Assembly: GCF_000301075.1 (NCBI RefSeq)
Contig: NZ_JH932293.1
Span: forward strand, 1,739,289-1,803,288
Length of the DNA stretch: 64,000 bases
Direction: 5' to 3'
DNA from: Bergeyella zoohelcum ATCC 43767
GTDB taxonomy: Bacteria > Bacteroidota > Bacteroidia > Flavobacteriales > Weeksellaceae
This document shows positions 25,477-33,031 of the stretch, piece after piece. Made by a program: the position numbers and the translations under genes. Below the pieces are notes generated by a model. The model was given only the letters and a program-made list of their open reading frames with translations. It was not told where the DNA came from and searched no databases. Each line of letters begins with the position of its first letter. Within the stretch, counting starts at the first letter, position 1.

Positions 25477-26679
25477 ATGAAGTTTGGAATTATAAGAGAA
25501 GGAAAAAAACCACCAGATAAAAGAGTGGTTTTTACCCCTGAAGTATTGGAACAATTTCGTCAAAATTATCCCCAAGCCTCTTTTAAAGTAGAAGCGTCTC
25601 CTATTCGTATTTTCAAAGATGAAGAGTATATCGCCAGAGGATTTGAGGTGAGTGATGACTTACAAGACTGTGATATACTACTCGGAGTAAAAGAAGTTCC
25701 TATCGAAAATTTAATTCCGAATAAAACTTACCTTTTCTTTTCCCATACCATTAAAGAACAGCCTTACAATAAAAAATTACTTCAGGCATGTTTAGAAAAA
25801 AATATTCGCCTAATAGATCATGAAACATTGGTAGATGAAAAGGGTACCCGGTTAATAGGATTTGGGAGATATGCGGGGATTGTAGGGGCTTATAATGGTT
25901 TTATTACCTATGGTGTGAAACATCAGCTCTACAGCATGCCTAAAGCAGAACATCTCTACTCTCAAAAAGATTTGATAGAGGAACTAAAAAAACTCAATCT
26001 CCCACCTATCAAAGTAGTGCTTACAGGATTTGGAAAAGTGGGCTATGGTGCAAAGGAAATGCTTGATGGTATGAATATGAAACAGATTTCTAAAGAAGAT
26101 TTCCTTAATAATGAGTATGAAGAGCCTGTATATACCCATATAGATTTGGCAGACTATTACCGAAGAAAGGATGGTAAGCCAAGTGATAATAATGATTTTA
26201 TATCACATCCAGACGCTTACGAATCTGATTTTGAAAAATTCACAAAAGTGGCAGATATATTTATCGCAGGGCATTTTTATAAGACAGGTTCTCCGTATAT
26301 TTTAACACAAGAGATGCTAAAAAAAGAGGATAATAATATCTCTGTCATTGCAGATATTTCTTGTGACATAGATGGCCCTATTGCCTCTACCCTACAGCCC
26401 TCTACCATTGCAGATCCTATATATGGCTATTCTCCGAAGGAGCATAAAGTAATAAAAGTAACTGCTGATCATTCATCTATTGCAGTGATGGCAGTGGATA
26501 ATTTGCCTTGTGAATTACCAAGAGATGCTAGTCAAGGTTTTGCCGAAATGTTTTTAAAGGAAGTAATACCCGCATTTTTTGATGGAGATAAAAGTGGAAT
26601 TTTACAAAGAGGTACCATCTGTGAAAATGGTCAGCTCACCCCACAGTTTGAATACCTTACCGACTATGTTACTCAATAA
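25477..26679 (+). CDS. NAD(P)-dependent dehydrogenase, saccharopine/alanine dehydrogenase family
   Basis: The 400-residue protein starts MKFGIIREGKKPPDKRVVFTPE, the N-terminal pattern of the alanine dehydrogenase / transhydrogenase / lysine-forming saccharopine dehydrogenase group. A nucleotide-binding stretch follows at KVVLTGFGKVGYGAKEML, and the C-terminal part contains DISCDIDGPIASTL and AVDNLPCELPRDAS, which are close to yeast-type saccharopine dehydrogenase. It probably acts on an amino acid using NAD(P). It heads a run of close plus-strand genes (next gene after 9 bp). The exact substrate is uncertain, since a full lysine-degradation pathway is not visible. Confidence 0.78.
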   Translation: MKFGIIREGKKPPDKRVVFTPEVLEQFRQNYPQASFKVEASPIRIFKDEEYIARGFEVSDDLQDCDILLGVKEVPIENLIPNKTYLFFSHTIKEQPYNKKLLQACLEKNIRLIDHETLVDEKGTRLIGFGRYAGIVGAYNGFITYGVKHQLYSMPKAEHLYSQKDLIEELKKLNLPPIKVVLTGFGKVGYGAKEMLDGMNMKQISKEDFLNNEYEEPVYTHIDLADYYRRKDGKPSDNNDFISHPDAYESDFEKFTKVADIFIAGHFYKTGSPYILTQEMLKKEDNNISVIADISCDIDGPIASTLQPSTIADPIYGYSPKEHKVIKVTADHSSIAVMAVDNLPCELPRDASQGFAEMFLKEVIPAFFDGDKSGILQRGTICENGQLTPQFEYLTDYVTQ

Positions 26680-26688
26680 TTAAGAAAA

Positions 26689-27624
26689 ATGAAAAACAGA
26701 ATTACAGCATTATTTAATGTCCATTATCCTATTATCCAAGGTGGAATGATTTGGCATTCAGGATGGAGATTAGCATCAGCGGTCTCTAATGCGGGTGGCT
26801 TAGGACTCATTGGAGCAGGAAGCATGTATCCTGATATTCTCAGAGAAAATATCCAAAAATGTAAAGCAGCTACAGATAAGCCGTTCGGCGTGAATATCCC
26901 CATGCTCTACCCTAATTTAGAAGAAATTATTCAAATTATTTTGGAAGAACAAGTAAAGATCGTTTTTACCTCTGCGGGAAATCCTAAAACTTATACTGAA
27001 ATGTTCCAGAAAGAAGGACTTAAAGTAGCCCATGTAGTTTCTTCTACTAAATTTGCTATGAAATGTGAAGAAGCAGGAGTAGATGCCATTGTGGCGGAAG
27101 GTTTTGAAGCAGGAGGACACAATGGGAGAGATGAAACCACGACAATGGTACTCATTCCCAATGTGAAAAAGCATATCTCTACGCCACTCATTGCCGCAGG
27201 AGGAATAGGATTCGGGGCTCAGATGAAAGCTGCAATGGTACTGGGTGCAGATGGCGTACAAATCGGTTCTAGATTTGCTGCTACCGAAGAAGCAAGTGCC
27301 TCCCCCGTATGGAAAGAAAAAATCACTATGCTAAATGAAGGAGATACTCAGCTGACTTTAAAAGAATTAGCTCCGGTGAGAATGGTGAAAAATCAACTTT
27401 TTCATGATTTAGAATCTGTTTATACCGAAGGGAAAAATATAGAAAAACTCAAAGAAATTTTAGGCAGAGCCAAAGCTAAGAGAGGAATGTTCGAAGGAGA
27501 TTTGGAATATGGGGAATTAGAAATAGGACAAGTTTCTGCTATGATAGATAAAGTGATGACTGTTCAAGAGGTCTTTGATGAAATTATTAGAGATTTCAAC
27601 GCCATTCAAGATATAAAATTGTAA
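26689..27624 (+). CDS. Nitronate monooxygenase / FabK-like FMN enzyme
   Basis: The 311-residue TIM-barrel flavoprotein shows GGMIWHSGWRLASAVSNAGG at the start, KPFGVNIPML, the active-site segment EGFEAGGHNG (His near residue 144) and the FMN-phosphate site AAGGIGFGAQMKAAMVLGAD followed by GVQIGSRF. These features fit both nitronate monooxygenase and enoyl-ACP reductase II (FabK). The two cannot be separated by eye. It lies between the dehydrogenase and nadE with short gaps (9 and 21 bp), so cotranscription is likely. Confidence 0.85.
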   Translation: MKNRITALFNVHYPIIQGGMIWHSGWRLASAVSNAGGLGLIGAGSMYPDILRENIQKCKAATDKPFGVNIPMLYPNLEEIIQIILEEQVKIVFTSAGNPKTYTEMFQKEGLKVAHVVSSTKFAMKCEEAGVDAIVAEGFEAGGHNGRDETTTMVLIPNVKKHISTPLIAAGGIGFGAQMKAAMVLGADGVQIGSRFAATEEASASPVWKEKITMLNEGDTQLTLKELAPVRMVKNQLFHDLESVYTEGKNIEKLKEILGRAKAKRGMFEGDLEYGELEIGQVSAMIDKVMTVQEVFDEIIRDFNAIQDIKL

Positions 27625-27645
27625 AAAAACATCTAACTGTAGTAA

Positions 27646-28428
27646 ATGCAAACAGACAAAATTATTCGCCACATCGTTCATTGGCTGAAAGATTACGCCC
27701 AGAACTCTAATGTGAATGGCTATGTGATAGGAATTTCAGGCGGGGTAGATTCTGGGGTGGTTTCTACGCTTTGTGCCATGACGGGACTGAAAGTATTAGC
27801 TTTAGAAATGCCCATCAGACAAGAAGTTCAGCAGAAAAATAGAGCATTAGAGCATATTCGGTTTTTAGAAGAAAAATTTCCCAATGTACAAGGCATATCA
27901 GTAGATTTGAACGAACCGTTTGAAAGTTTAGTTCGTGTTTTGGATACGGCAGAATATCCCAATCAATCATTGGCACTGGCAAATACACGAAGTAGACTTC
28001 GGATGACTACGCTGTATTATTATGGGCAAATCCATGGGCTTTTGGTATGTGGCACGGGGAATAAAGTGGAAGATTTCGGCATAGGATTTTTTACCAAATA
28101 TGGAGATGGCGGCGTGGATGTTTCCCCTATTGCAGACCTTTACAAAACAGAGGTGTATGCACTAGCAAAGGCTTTAGAACTTCCTTCATCTATCCAAAAT
28201 GCCATTCCTACCGATGGACTTTGGGATGGCGAAAGAACGGATGAAGACCAAATAGGAGCCACTTATCCCGAACTGGAAGAAATTCAAAAAGCATGGGGAA
28301 CGAAAACGGAAAAAGACTATACAGGAAGAGCATTGGAGGTCTATAAAATTTTCTCCCGAATGCACAAAGCGGCTCAGCATAAAATTAACCCTATCCCCAT
28401 CTGTGAGATACCAGAGGAATGGAAATAG
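27646..28428 (+). CDS. nadE: NH3-dependent NAD+ synthetase
   Basis: The 260-residue protein has the ATP-pyrophosphatase P-loop GISGGVDSGVVSTL (about residues 28-41) and the NaAD/ATP-binding segments TRSRLRMTTLYYYGQ, CGTGNKVEDFGIGFFTKYGDGG and PIADLYKTEVYALAK. It lacks the N-terminal glutaminase domain, so ammonia is the nitrogen donor. It makes NAD+ from deamido-NAD in the cytoplasm. It ends a three-gene run; the barnase gene starts 55 bp later. Confidence 0.95.
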   Translation: MQTDKIIRHIVHWLKDYAQNSNVNGYVIGISGGVDSGVVSTLCAMTGLKVLALEMPIRQEVQQKNRALEHIRFLEEKFPNVQGISVDLNEPFESLVRVLDTAEYPNQSLALANTRSRLRMTTLYYYGQIHGLLVCGTGNKVEDFGIGFFTKYGDGGVDVSPIADLYKTEVYALAKALELPSSIQNAIPTDGLWDGERTDEDQIGATYPELEEIQKAWGTKTEKDYTGRALEVYKIFSRMHKAAQHKINPIPICEIPEEWK

Positions 28429-28483
28429 ATGCTTTAGAGCGTATGGTTAATACCGTCTTTTAATCTTTCAAAACCTAATCATT

Positions 28484-28927
28484 ATGAAAAAAAATGGACT
28501 GTTCATTATTCTTTTGATACTCGTATCATGGATGGTGTTACAAAATTTCGTACCCGATACTACACTACAAAGAGGAATCAATTCATCATCTAAAGCAAAG
28601 GATATTAGAGCACTGACCGATGAAAAAGTGATCATTCCTTATATTAAAAAAGAAGGTAAACTTCCCCACTATTATCTCACCAAGGAAGAAGCTAAAAGAT
28701 TAGGATGGAATCCTGCTAAAGGCAATATTTGTGAGGCAATTCCTAATAGAGCCATTGGCGGAAATAGGTTTTATAACCGTGAAAGAAAACTTCCGAAAGA
28801 AAAAATATACTATGAAGCAGATGTGAATGTTACCTGTGGCTACAGAAAACAAGACCGTGTTATTTATACAAAATCAGGTGAGGTATGGCTCACAAAAAAT
28901 CATTATAAAACTTTTATAAAACAATAA
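28484..28927 (+). CDS. Barnase-family secreted or anchored ribonuclease
   Basis: The 147-residue product has an N-terminal hydrophobic segment (residues 5-21: GLFIILLILVSWMVLQN) and a barnase-like catalytic domain (about 60-146). The alignment to barnase can be made by eye: LPHYYLTKEEAKRLGWNPAKGN, AIGGNRFYNRERKLP, YYEADVNVTCGYRKQDRVIY and NHYKTF. The barnase residues Glu73 (in EAD), Arg87 (in DR) and His102 (in HY) are all present, so it should be active. It cleaves RNA. A barstar-type inhibitor is encoded 9 bp downstream. The anchor suggests export, perhaps as an anti-competitor or scavenging nuclease. Confidence 0.93.
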   Translation: MKKNGLFIILLILVSWMVLQNFVPDTTLQRGINSSSKAKDIRALTDEKVIIPYIKKEGKLPHYYLTKEEAKRLGWNPAKGNICEAIPNRAIGGNRFYNRERKLPKEKIYYEADVNVTCGYRKQDRVIYTKSGEVWLTKNHYKTFIKQ

Positions 28928-28936
28928 ATTACTCCA

Positions 28937-29215
28937 ATGAAAACCGTTCAAATTGATTTTTCAGAAATAGGCTCAGAAGAAGATTTTTATTCTGCTTTAA
29001 AAAAAGAAGTTTCTCTTCCCGAGTATTTTGGTGATAATCTAGATGCACTTTGGGATGTTCTTACTGCACACATAGAACTACCGATGAGGATGGAACTCAT
29101 AGAACTCAGTGTAGATCAATTGGAAATTTTTGAAGATCTCATAAACACTTTAGAACAAGCCGATGAAGAAACCGAAGGTTTTGAGTTCAGATATTATTTA
29201 GAGCAGTATGAGTAA
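28937..29215 (+). CDS. Barstar-family RNase inhibitor
   Basis: The 92-residue acidic protein matches barstar along its length: an opening KTVQIDFSEIGSEEDFYSAL, the hallmark helix LPEYFGDNLDALWDVLT (barstar has YYGENLDALWDCLT, with Asp39 as the key barnase-binding residue), and a Glu-rich end. No signal peptide is present, so it stays in the cytoplasm and protects the cell from the ribonuclease made next to it. The gap of 9 bp implies a single transcript, which is the normal arrangement for safety. Confidence 0.93.
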   Translation: MKTVQIDFSEIGSEEDFYSALKKEVSLPEYFGDNLDALWDVLTAHIELPMRMELIELSVDQLEIFEDLINTLEQADEETEGFEFRYYLEQYE

Positions 29216-29221
29216 TGAGAC

Positions 29222-29917
29222 TCATTCTGCTTTTTTTATCGATGCTATCATTTTCTTCATTCCTACAGAAGCAATCTCTGAAAAATGAATGGCATATTTG
29301 TGTGTCATATAATTTTCATCGGGATTGATGCTAAACACTTTTGCATGTTCTGGCACGAAATGAATAAGTCCAGCAGCTGGATATACCTGCAATGAGGTGC
29401 CTATTACTAAGAAATAATCTGCTTGTGCTGCCCATTCCATGGCTATTTCCATCATAGGAACTTCCTCACCAAACCATACGATGTGCGGCCTTAGCTGTAC
29501 TCCTCTTTCATCTACATCTCCTAATAGTAAATCTTTCTTCCAAGGAATCACTGGAGAATAGGTGTCTATGGGTCTCACTTTTCTCAATTCACCATGCAAA
29601 TGGAGTACTTGGGTAGAGCCCGCCCTTTCGTGGAGGTCATCTACATTTTGGGTAATAATCTTTACATCAAAATCCTCTTCTAATGTTACCAGAAGATGAT
29701 GTGCCTCATTGGGAGCTACTGAAAAAAGCTGTGCTCTTCTCTGATTATAAAAATCTAAAACTAAGGCGGGATTTTTATTAAATCCCTCTATAGATGCCAC
29801 TTCTTCTATAGAATGATTTTCCCAAAGTCCATTGGCATCTCTGAAGGTAGAAATACCACTCTCCGCAGATATTCCCGCACCTGAAAGTACTACAAATGTT
29901 TTTTTATCTTTCATCAT
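29222..29917 (-). CDS. Sirtuin (NAD-dependent deacylase, SIRT5-like)
   Basis: The 231-residue protein carries the NAD-binding GAGISAESGISTFRDANGLW, the TQNVDDLHERAG loop and the catalytic His in LHLHGELRK. A YNQRR motif in the N half corresponds to the Tyr-x-x-Arg pair that gives class III sirtuins a preference for succinyl and malonyl groups. The region that normally holds four zinc-binding cysteines (about residues 113-160) contains no cysteine at all. The protein removes acyl groups from lysines using NAD+. It is convergent with the barstar gene and only 6 bp from it. Confidence 0.92.
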   Translation of the reverse strand: MMKDKKTFVVLSGAGISAESGISTFRDANGLWENHSIEEVASIEGFNKNPALVLDFYNQRRAQLFSVAPNEAHHLLVTLEEDFDVKIITQNVDDLHERAGSTQVLHLHGELRKVRPIDTYSPVIPWKKDLLLGDVDERGVQLRPHIVWFGEEVPMMEIAMEWAAQADYFLVIGTSLQVYPAAGLIHFVPEHAKVFSINPDENYMTHKYAIHFSEIASVGMKKMIASIKKAE

Positions 29918-29970
29918 GCTAAGATAAGGATTATTCTGTATAGTAACTATGGCTAAAAGTTTGGCAAGCC

Positions 29971-29988
29971 TTATTTTTACTAAAATAA
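29971..29988. promoter_or_regulatory. Possible operator upstream of mntH
   Basis: TTATTTT (29971-29977) and AAAATAA (29982-29988) form an inverted repeat around TACT, about 25 bp upstream of the -33 box of mntH. Such A/T palindromes can be sites for metal-responsive repressors, but low-complexity sequence produces them by chance. Confidence 0.3.
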
Positions 29989-30012
29989 AAGACTAACTTT
30001 TTCTTGTTTTTC

Positions 30013-30044
30013 TTTGTATAATGAATTAAAAATAAATACATTTG
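30013..30044 (+). promoter_or_regulatory. Complete Bacteroidota promoter for mntH
   Basis: A -33 TTTG (30013-30016) and a -7 TACATTTG (30037-30044) are separated by 20 bp, an ideal match. Transcription should begin near 30050, which rules out the upstream in-frame TTG (30042) as the start codon. Confidence 0.75.
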
Positions 30045-30062
30045 CAAAAAAACAAAGCGTAC

Positions 30063-31379
30063 ATGTCATGGAGATATGAAAGAGAAAGTAATTCTCTAGC
30101 TGAATCTTTTTCTACGGTAAAAGTCCCTCAAAACGCTGGCTTTTGGAGGAAGTTTTTTGCTTTTTTCGGTCCTGGTCTCATGATTTCTGTGGGATATATG
30201 GACCCCGGAAATTGGGCAACAGATATAGAGGGGGGAGCTAAATTTGGCTATACTCTTCTTTTCGTTATTTTGCTTTCTAATTTTTTTGCTATCATTCTTC
30301 AGCATCTATCTGTAAAATTAGGTATTGCTACGGAAAGAGATTTAGCACAAGCGTGTAGAGGGCATTATTCTAAACCTGTTAATTTCGTTCTATGGCTTTT
30401 TTGCGAAATAGCCATTGCAGCTATGGATTTAGCCGAAGTCATCGGTACGGCCATTGCACTAAATTTACTTTTCGGTGTACCCCTTACTTATGGTGTCATC
30501 ATTACCATTATAGATGTATTTATCATCCTAATGCTTCAAAAGAGAGGCTTCCGATGGTTGGAAGTTTTTATCGCATCATTAGTCTTTTTAGTATTGGCTT
30601 GTTTTGCGTATGAAGTATTGATTGCTCAGCCTAATGTTCAGGATTTACTCAGTGGATTTATTCCTAAAAAAGAAATTATTGAAAACCCTCAGATGCTTTT
30701 CATTGCTGTAGGTATTTTGGGTGCTACGGTGATGCCTCATAACCTATATTTACATAGTAGTATAGTCCAAACCAGAGCGTACCAAAGAACTGAAAAAGGG
30801 AAAAAGGAAGCAATAAAATTCGCGTCATTAGATAGTACATTATCTTTATTATTGGCATTTTTTATTAATGCTGCGATACTTATTCTGGCTGCGGCTACTT
30901 TCCACGGCACCCCCTATTCAGACATTGCAGATATAGGAGATGCCCATCAGATGCTAGAACCGCTATTAGGAACTTCATTAGCTGGGATAGCTTTTGCGGT
31001 AGCACTTTTAGCATCGGGACAAAACTCCACGCTTACAGGTACACTGGCAGGACAAATAGTGATGGAAGGTTTTCTTAATTTGAAAATCAAACCATGGCTC
31101 AGAAGAATGATTACAAGACTTATTGCTGTTATTCCTGCATTTTTTGTTACCCTATTTGCTGGGGAAAAAGGAACTGCAGAACTATTAATTTGGTCTCAAG
31201 TAATACTCTCTTTACAGTTGCCGTTCGCTGTTTTCCCGTTGATACAATTTACCAATGACTCCTCCAAAATGGGAAGTTTTGCCAATGCCTTTTGGCTTAA
31301 AATAATGGTTTGGATCATAGGGCTTATCATTCTTTTCTTAAATGTTTATTTAGTTTTCCACTTTTTCACTGCGGAATAA
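30063..31379 (+). CDS. mntH: Nramp-family divalent metal transporter MntH
   Basis: I choose ATG 30063, downstream of a full promoter; the product is 438 residues. It has about 11 membrane helices. Nramp signature residues are present: the DPGN motif in GYMDPGNWATD (helix 1) and MPHNLYLHSSIV (helix 6), which form the metal-binding site together. It imports Mn2+ or Fe2+ with protons across the inner membrane. It is a single-gene unit; the next gene is convergent and begins 11 bp after its stop. A possible A/T-rich operator lies upstream. Confidence 0.95.
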   Translation: MSWRYERESNSLAESFSTVKVPQNAGFWRKFFAFFGPGLMISVGYMDPGNWATDIEGGAKFGYTLLFVILLSNFFAIILQHLSVKLGIATERDLAQACRGHYSKPVNFVLWLFCEIAIAAMDLAEVIGTAIALNLLFGVPLTYGVIITIIDVFIILMLQKRGFRWLEVFIASLVFLVLACFAYEVLIAQPNVQDLLSGFIPKKEIIENPQMLFIAVGILGATVMPHNLYLHSSIVQTRAYQRTEKGKKEAIKFASLDSTLSLLLAFFINAAILILAAATFHGTPYSDIADIGDAHQMLEPLLGTSLAGIAFAVALLASGQNSTLTGTLAGQIVMEGFLNLKIKPWLRRMITRLIAVIPAFFVTLFAGEKGTAELLIWSQVILSLQLPFAVFPLIQFTNDSSKMGSFANAFWLKIMVWIIGLIILFLNVYLVFHFFTAE

Positions 31380-31389
31380 AAATTGTTAC

Positions 31390-31680
31390 CTACTTGGATG
31401 AAAAATACCCCTTCAACGCCTCTATATATTCCTCAAAGGCTTCTAAGCCTTGGGTGGTAAGAGTGAGTTCCGTATTTGGATAATTATCTTTAAATGATTT
31501 GGTTACGCTGATGTATCCCGCTTTTTCCAGTTTAGCTATCTGTACACTGATATTGCCCGAACTAGCTTGAGTAACTTCTTTTATCCGATTGAAATCTGCT
31601 TTTTCTTCCGAAACCAAAAGCGACATGATCGACAATCGTAACTGCGAATGCAAAAGAGGATTTAAATTTTTAAACATCAC
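31390..31680 (-). CDS. Winged-helix transcriptional regulator (HTH_34-like)
   Basis: The 96-residue protein is a single winged helix: a dimerisation-type N helix (NPLLHSQLRLSIMSLLV), helix-turn-helix (FNRIKEVTQASSGNISVQIAKLEKAGYI) and a beta-wing (VTKSFKDNYPNTELTLT). This matches the small MarR/ArsR-like HTH_34 family. It is the last gene of the minus-strand cluster, 5 bp after the S51 peptidase gene. It is the best candidate to bind the four TTTATTTTRYAAA palindromes found upstream of other cluster genes. No ligand-binding domain is visible. Confidence 0.85.
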   Translation of the reverse strand: MMFKNLNPLLHSQLRLSIMSLLVSEEKADFNRIKEVTQASSGNISVQIAKLEKAGYISVTKSFKDNYPNTELTLTTQGLEAFEEYIEALKGYFSSK

Positions 31681-31685
31681 TTGAT

Positions 31686-32303
31686 TTATACGGTTTTTAT
31701 TTCTTTGTTTTCTTCGTCAATGATAATTGCTTGTGAATTGGTTATCGGACACAAATCTATTTTTTTTCCAAATTCTGAAATGATGGTTTCTACTGCTTCT
31801 ACAAATGGAAAATTGGTGTAATGAGGTACAGGGTAAAAATCAATAACATCTAAGCCTACAAAAGATTGTAATTCGGGGGCTTTTGCTACATCGTCCATTA
31901 GGGTAACATATTCAATATTAGATGAAAGCACCATAGAACCCGCCGATTCTCCTATATAGGTTTTTCCTTTCTTAATTTCCTCGATAATGATGGTATCTGC
32001 ACCCGATTTTTTCAACTCTTGAAGAAGAAAAAATGTATTCCCTCCAGAAATATAAATGAAATCGTTTTGCTGAATTTTTTCTTTAATTTCAGAATATTTT
32101 GCGGTGGAAATTTCCAACTCATCAATGATAAATCCCATTTTTTCAAAGGTCTTTTTTGCAGTATCTACATAAAAGGTAACCTCTTCCACTAAACTTGCTG
32201 TAGCGATAAAAGTGATTGTTTTTCCTTTATTTTCGGCTCCTGCAAATGTTTCGAAAATAGAAGCTACCTCACTAAAAGAGGAACATAGAAATATATTTTT
32301 CAT
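31686..32303 (-). CDS. Peptidase S51 / type 1 glutamine amidotransferase-like protein
   Basis: The 205-residue protein has a Rossmann-like core with the S51 nucleophile elbow IGESAGSMVLSS (Ser near residue 117) and the oxyanion-region IYISGGNTFFLLQEL. These match dipeptidase E and cyanophycinase-like enzymes. The catalytic His is probably within FYPVPHYTNFP. It is cytoplasmic, with no signal peptide. It lies between the membrane protein gene and the winged-helix regulator on the same strand. Its substrate may be small peptides; this is a family inference. Confidence 0.82.
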   Translation of the reverse strand: MKNIFLCSSFSEVASIFETFAGAENKGKTITFIATASLVEEVTFYVDTAKKTFEKMGFIIDELEISTAKYSEIKEKIQQNDFIYISGGNTFFLLQELKKSGADTIIIEEIKKGKTYIGESAGSMVLSSNIEYVTLMDDVAKAPELQSFVGLDVIDFYPVPHYTNFPFVEAVETIISEFGKKIDLCPITNSQAIIIDEENKEIKTV

Positions 32304-32328
32304 TGTTTTTGTTTTTTATTCACCGTAG

Positions 32329-32348
32329 GGACGAGACACATCTCGTCC
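32329..32348. repeat. Short dispersed palindrome
   Basis: GGACGAGA (32329-32336) and TCTCGTCC (32341-32348) form an 8-bp perfect stem around CACA, preceded by CACCGTAG. Palindromes of this shape are frequent intergenic repeats in Bacteroidota. It may also serve as a weak transcription stop before the S51 gene. Confidence 0.6.
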
Positions 32349-32392
32349 GCTTGTAATTTCATTATAATCAATGTGTTAAAAATATCCGTTCC

Positions 32393-32974
32393 TTACGAGA
32401 AGATTCGTTTTTTATAATCCGAATGCAACTGAATTCCTGGAATTAAAAACAACAAGGCTGCCAAAACCACGGTCATCAAAATGGTGTAATATCCATAATT
32501 GATAAACAAAGTACTGTAAACCAATATAAAAGAGATAAGCGAGGTACCTATCCAAAGTCGGTTTTTCAGCTGTAATGCCGTTGCCAGAGAAGCCATTGCA
32601 AAAGGTAGGTATATCAGTACAATAATCCACTTGGAAGATTGTGTAAATCCGCCCACCATTGCACCTATTCCCGCTACGAGCCAAAGCCAGCCCATCCAGT
32701 CGATGCTTTTGCCTTGTTTTTCGGCTTTTATGCCTTCTCGCATTTTGGCAATAAAGGTAAAAATAAATCCCAAAGGCATCAAAATAAGCCACACGAGTCC
32801 CGATTTATTGAAATGAAAATCAAATTGATACATCAGGAAATGTATAGTTCCTGCTAACATAATGAGTACGCCCCAAAAGATAAAGAAAAATCCGTTTTGT
32901 TCGTACTTTTGTTTGCGTTGATTGATAACCTCTTGAATGATTTTTAGGCTATCATTAGGTTGTAATTGTTCCAT
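32393..32974 (-). CDS. Integral membrane protein of unknown function
   Basis: The 193-residue product has a short soluble N terminus with a helical stretch (SLKIIQEVINQRKQKYEQNG) and then five or so membrane helices (about residues 27-48, 55-73, 95-140 as a pair, 148-165, 168-187). No catalytic motif is visible. Its promoter region contains a -7 box TATATTTG on the minus strand and one of the four TTTATTTTRYAAA palindromes 11 bp beyond it. In Bacteroidota small winged-helix regulators are often encoded beside membrane proteins of this kind, so it may be the regulator's partner. Confidence 0.75.
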   Translation of the reverse strand: MEQLQPNDSLKIIQEVINQRKQKYEQNGFFFIFWGVLIMLAGTIHFLMYQFDFHFNKSGLVWLILMPLGFIFTFIAKMREGIKAEKQGKSIDWMGWLWLVAGIGAMVGGFTQSSKWIIVLIYLPFAMASLATALQLKNRLWIGTSLISFILVYSTLFINYGYYTILMTVVLAALLFLIPGIQLHSDYKKRIFS

Positions 32975-32998
32975 TTTTATTGAGTTTTAAATAGGTTA

Positions 32999-33006
32999 CA
33001 AATATA
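32999..33006 (-). promoter_or_regulatory. -7 box for the membrane protein gene
   Basis: The minus strand reads TATATTTG, 24 bases upstream of the start codon at 32974. Operator site A lies 11 bp further upstream, inside the expected -33/-7 spacer. Confidence 0.55.
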
Positions 33007-33016
33007 ATTTAATTTA

Positions 33017-33031
33017 ATTTATTTTATAAAT
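33017..33031. promoter_or_regulatory. Palindromic operator-like site A
   Basis: ATTTATTTTATAAAT is a 6-3-6 palindrome and shares TTTATTTTRYAAA with sites B, C and D. It overlaps the stop codon of the TonB receptor gene and sits in the promoter of the membrane protein gene. Confidence 0.5.

Noticed and set aside
25477..29215. An NAD-based defence island (dehydrogenase, nadE, RNase-inhibitor, sirtuin)
   Set aside because: The sirtuin is a SIRT5-type single-domain enzyme, nadE is housekeeping, and no TIR, NADase or Thoeris/DSR-type partner is present; only the barnase-barstar pair stands out.
30042..30062. TTG start for MntH
   Set aside because: It overlaps the -7 box, so it would lie upstream of the predicted transcript start.
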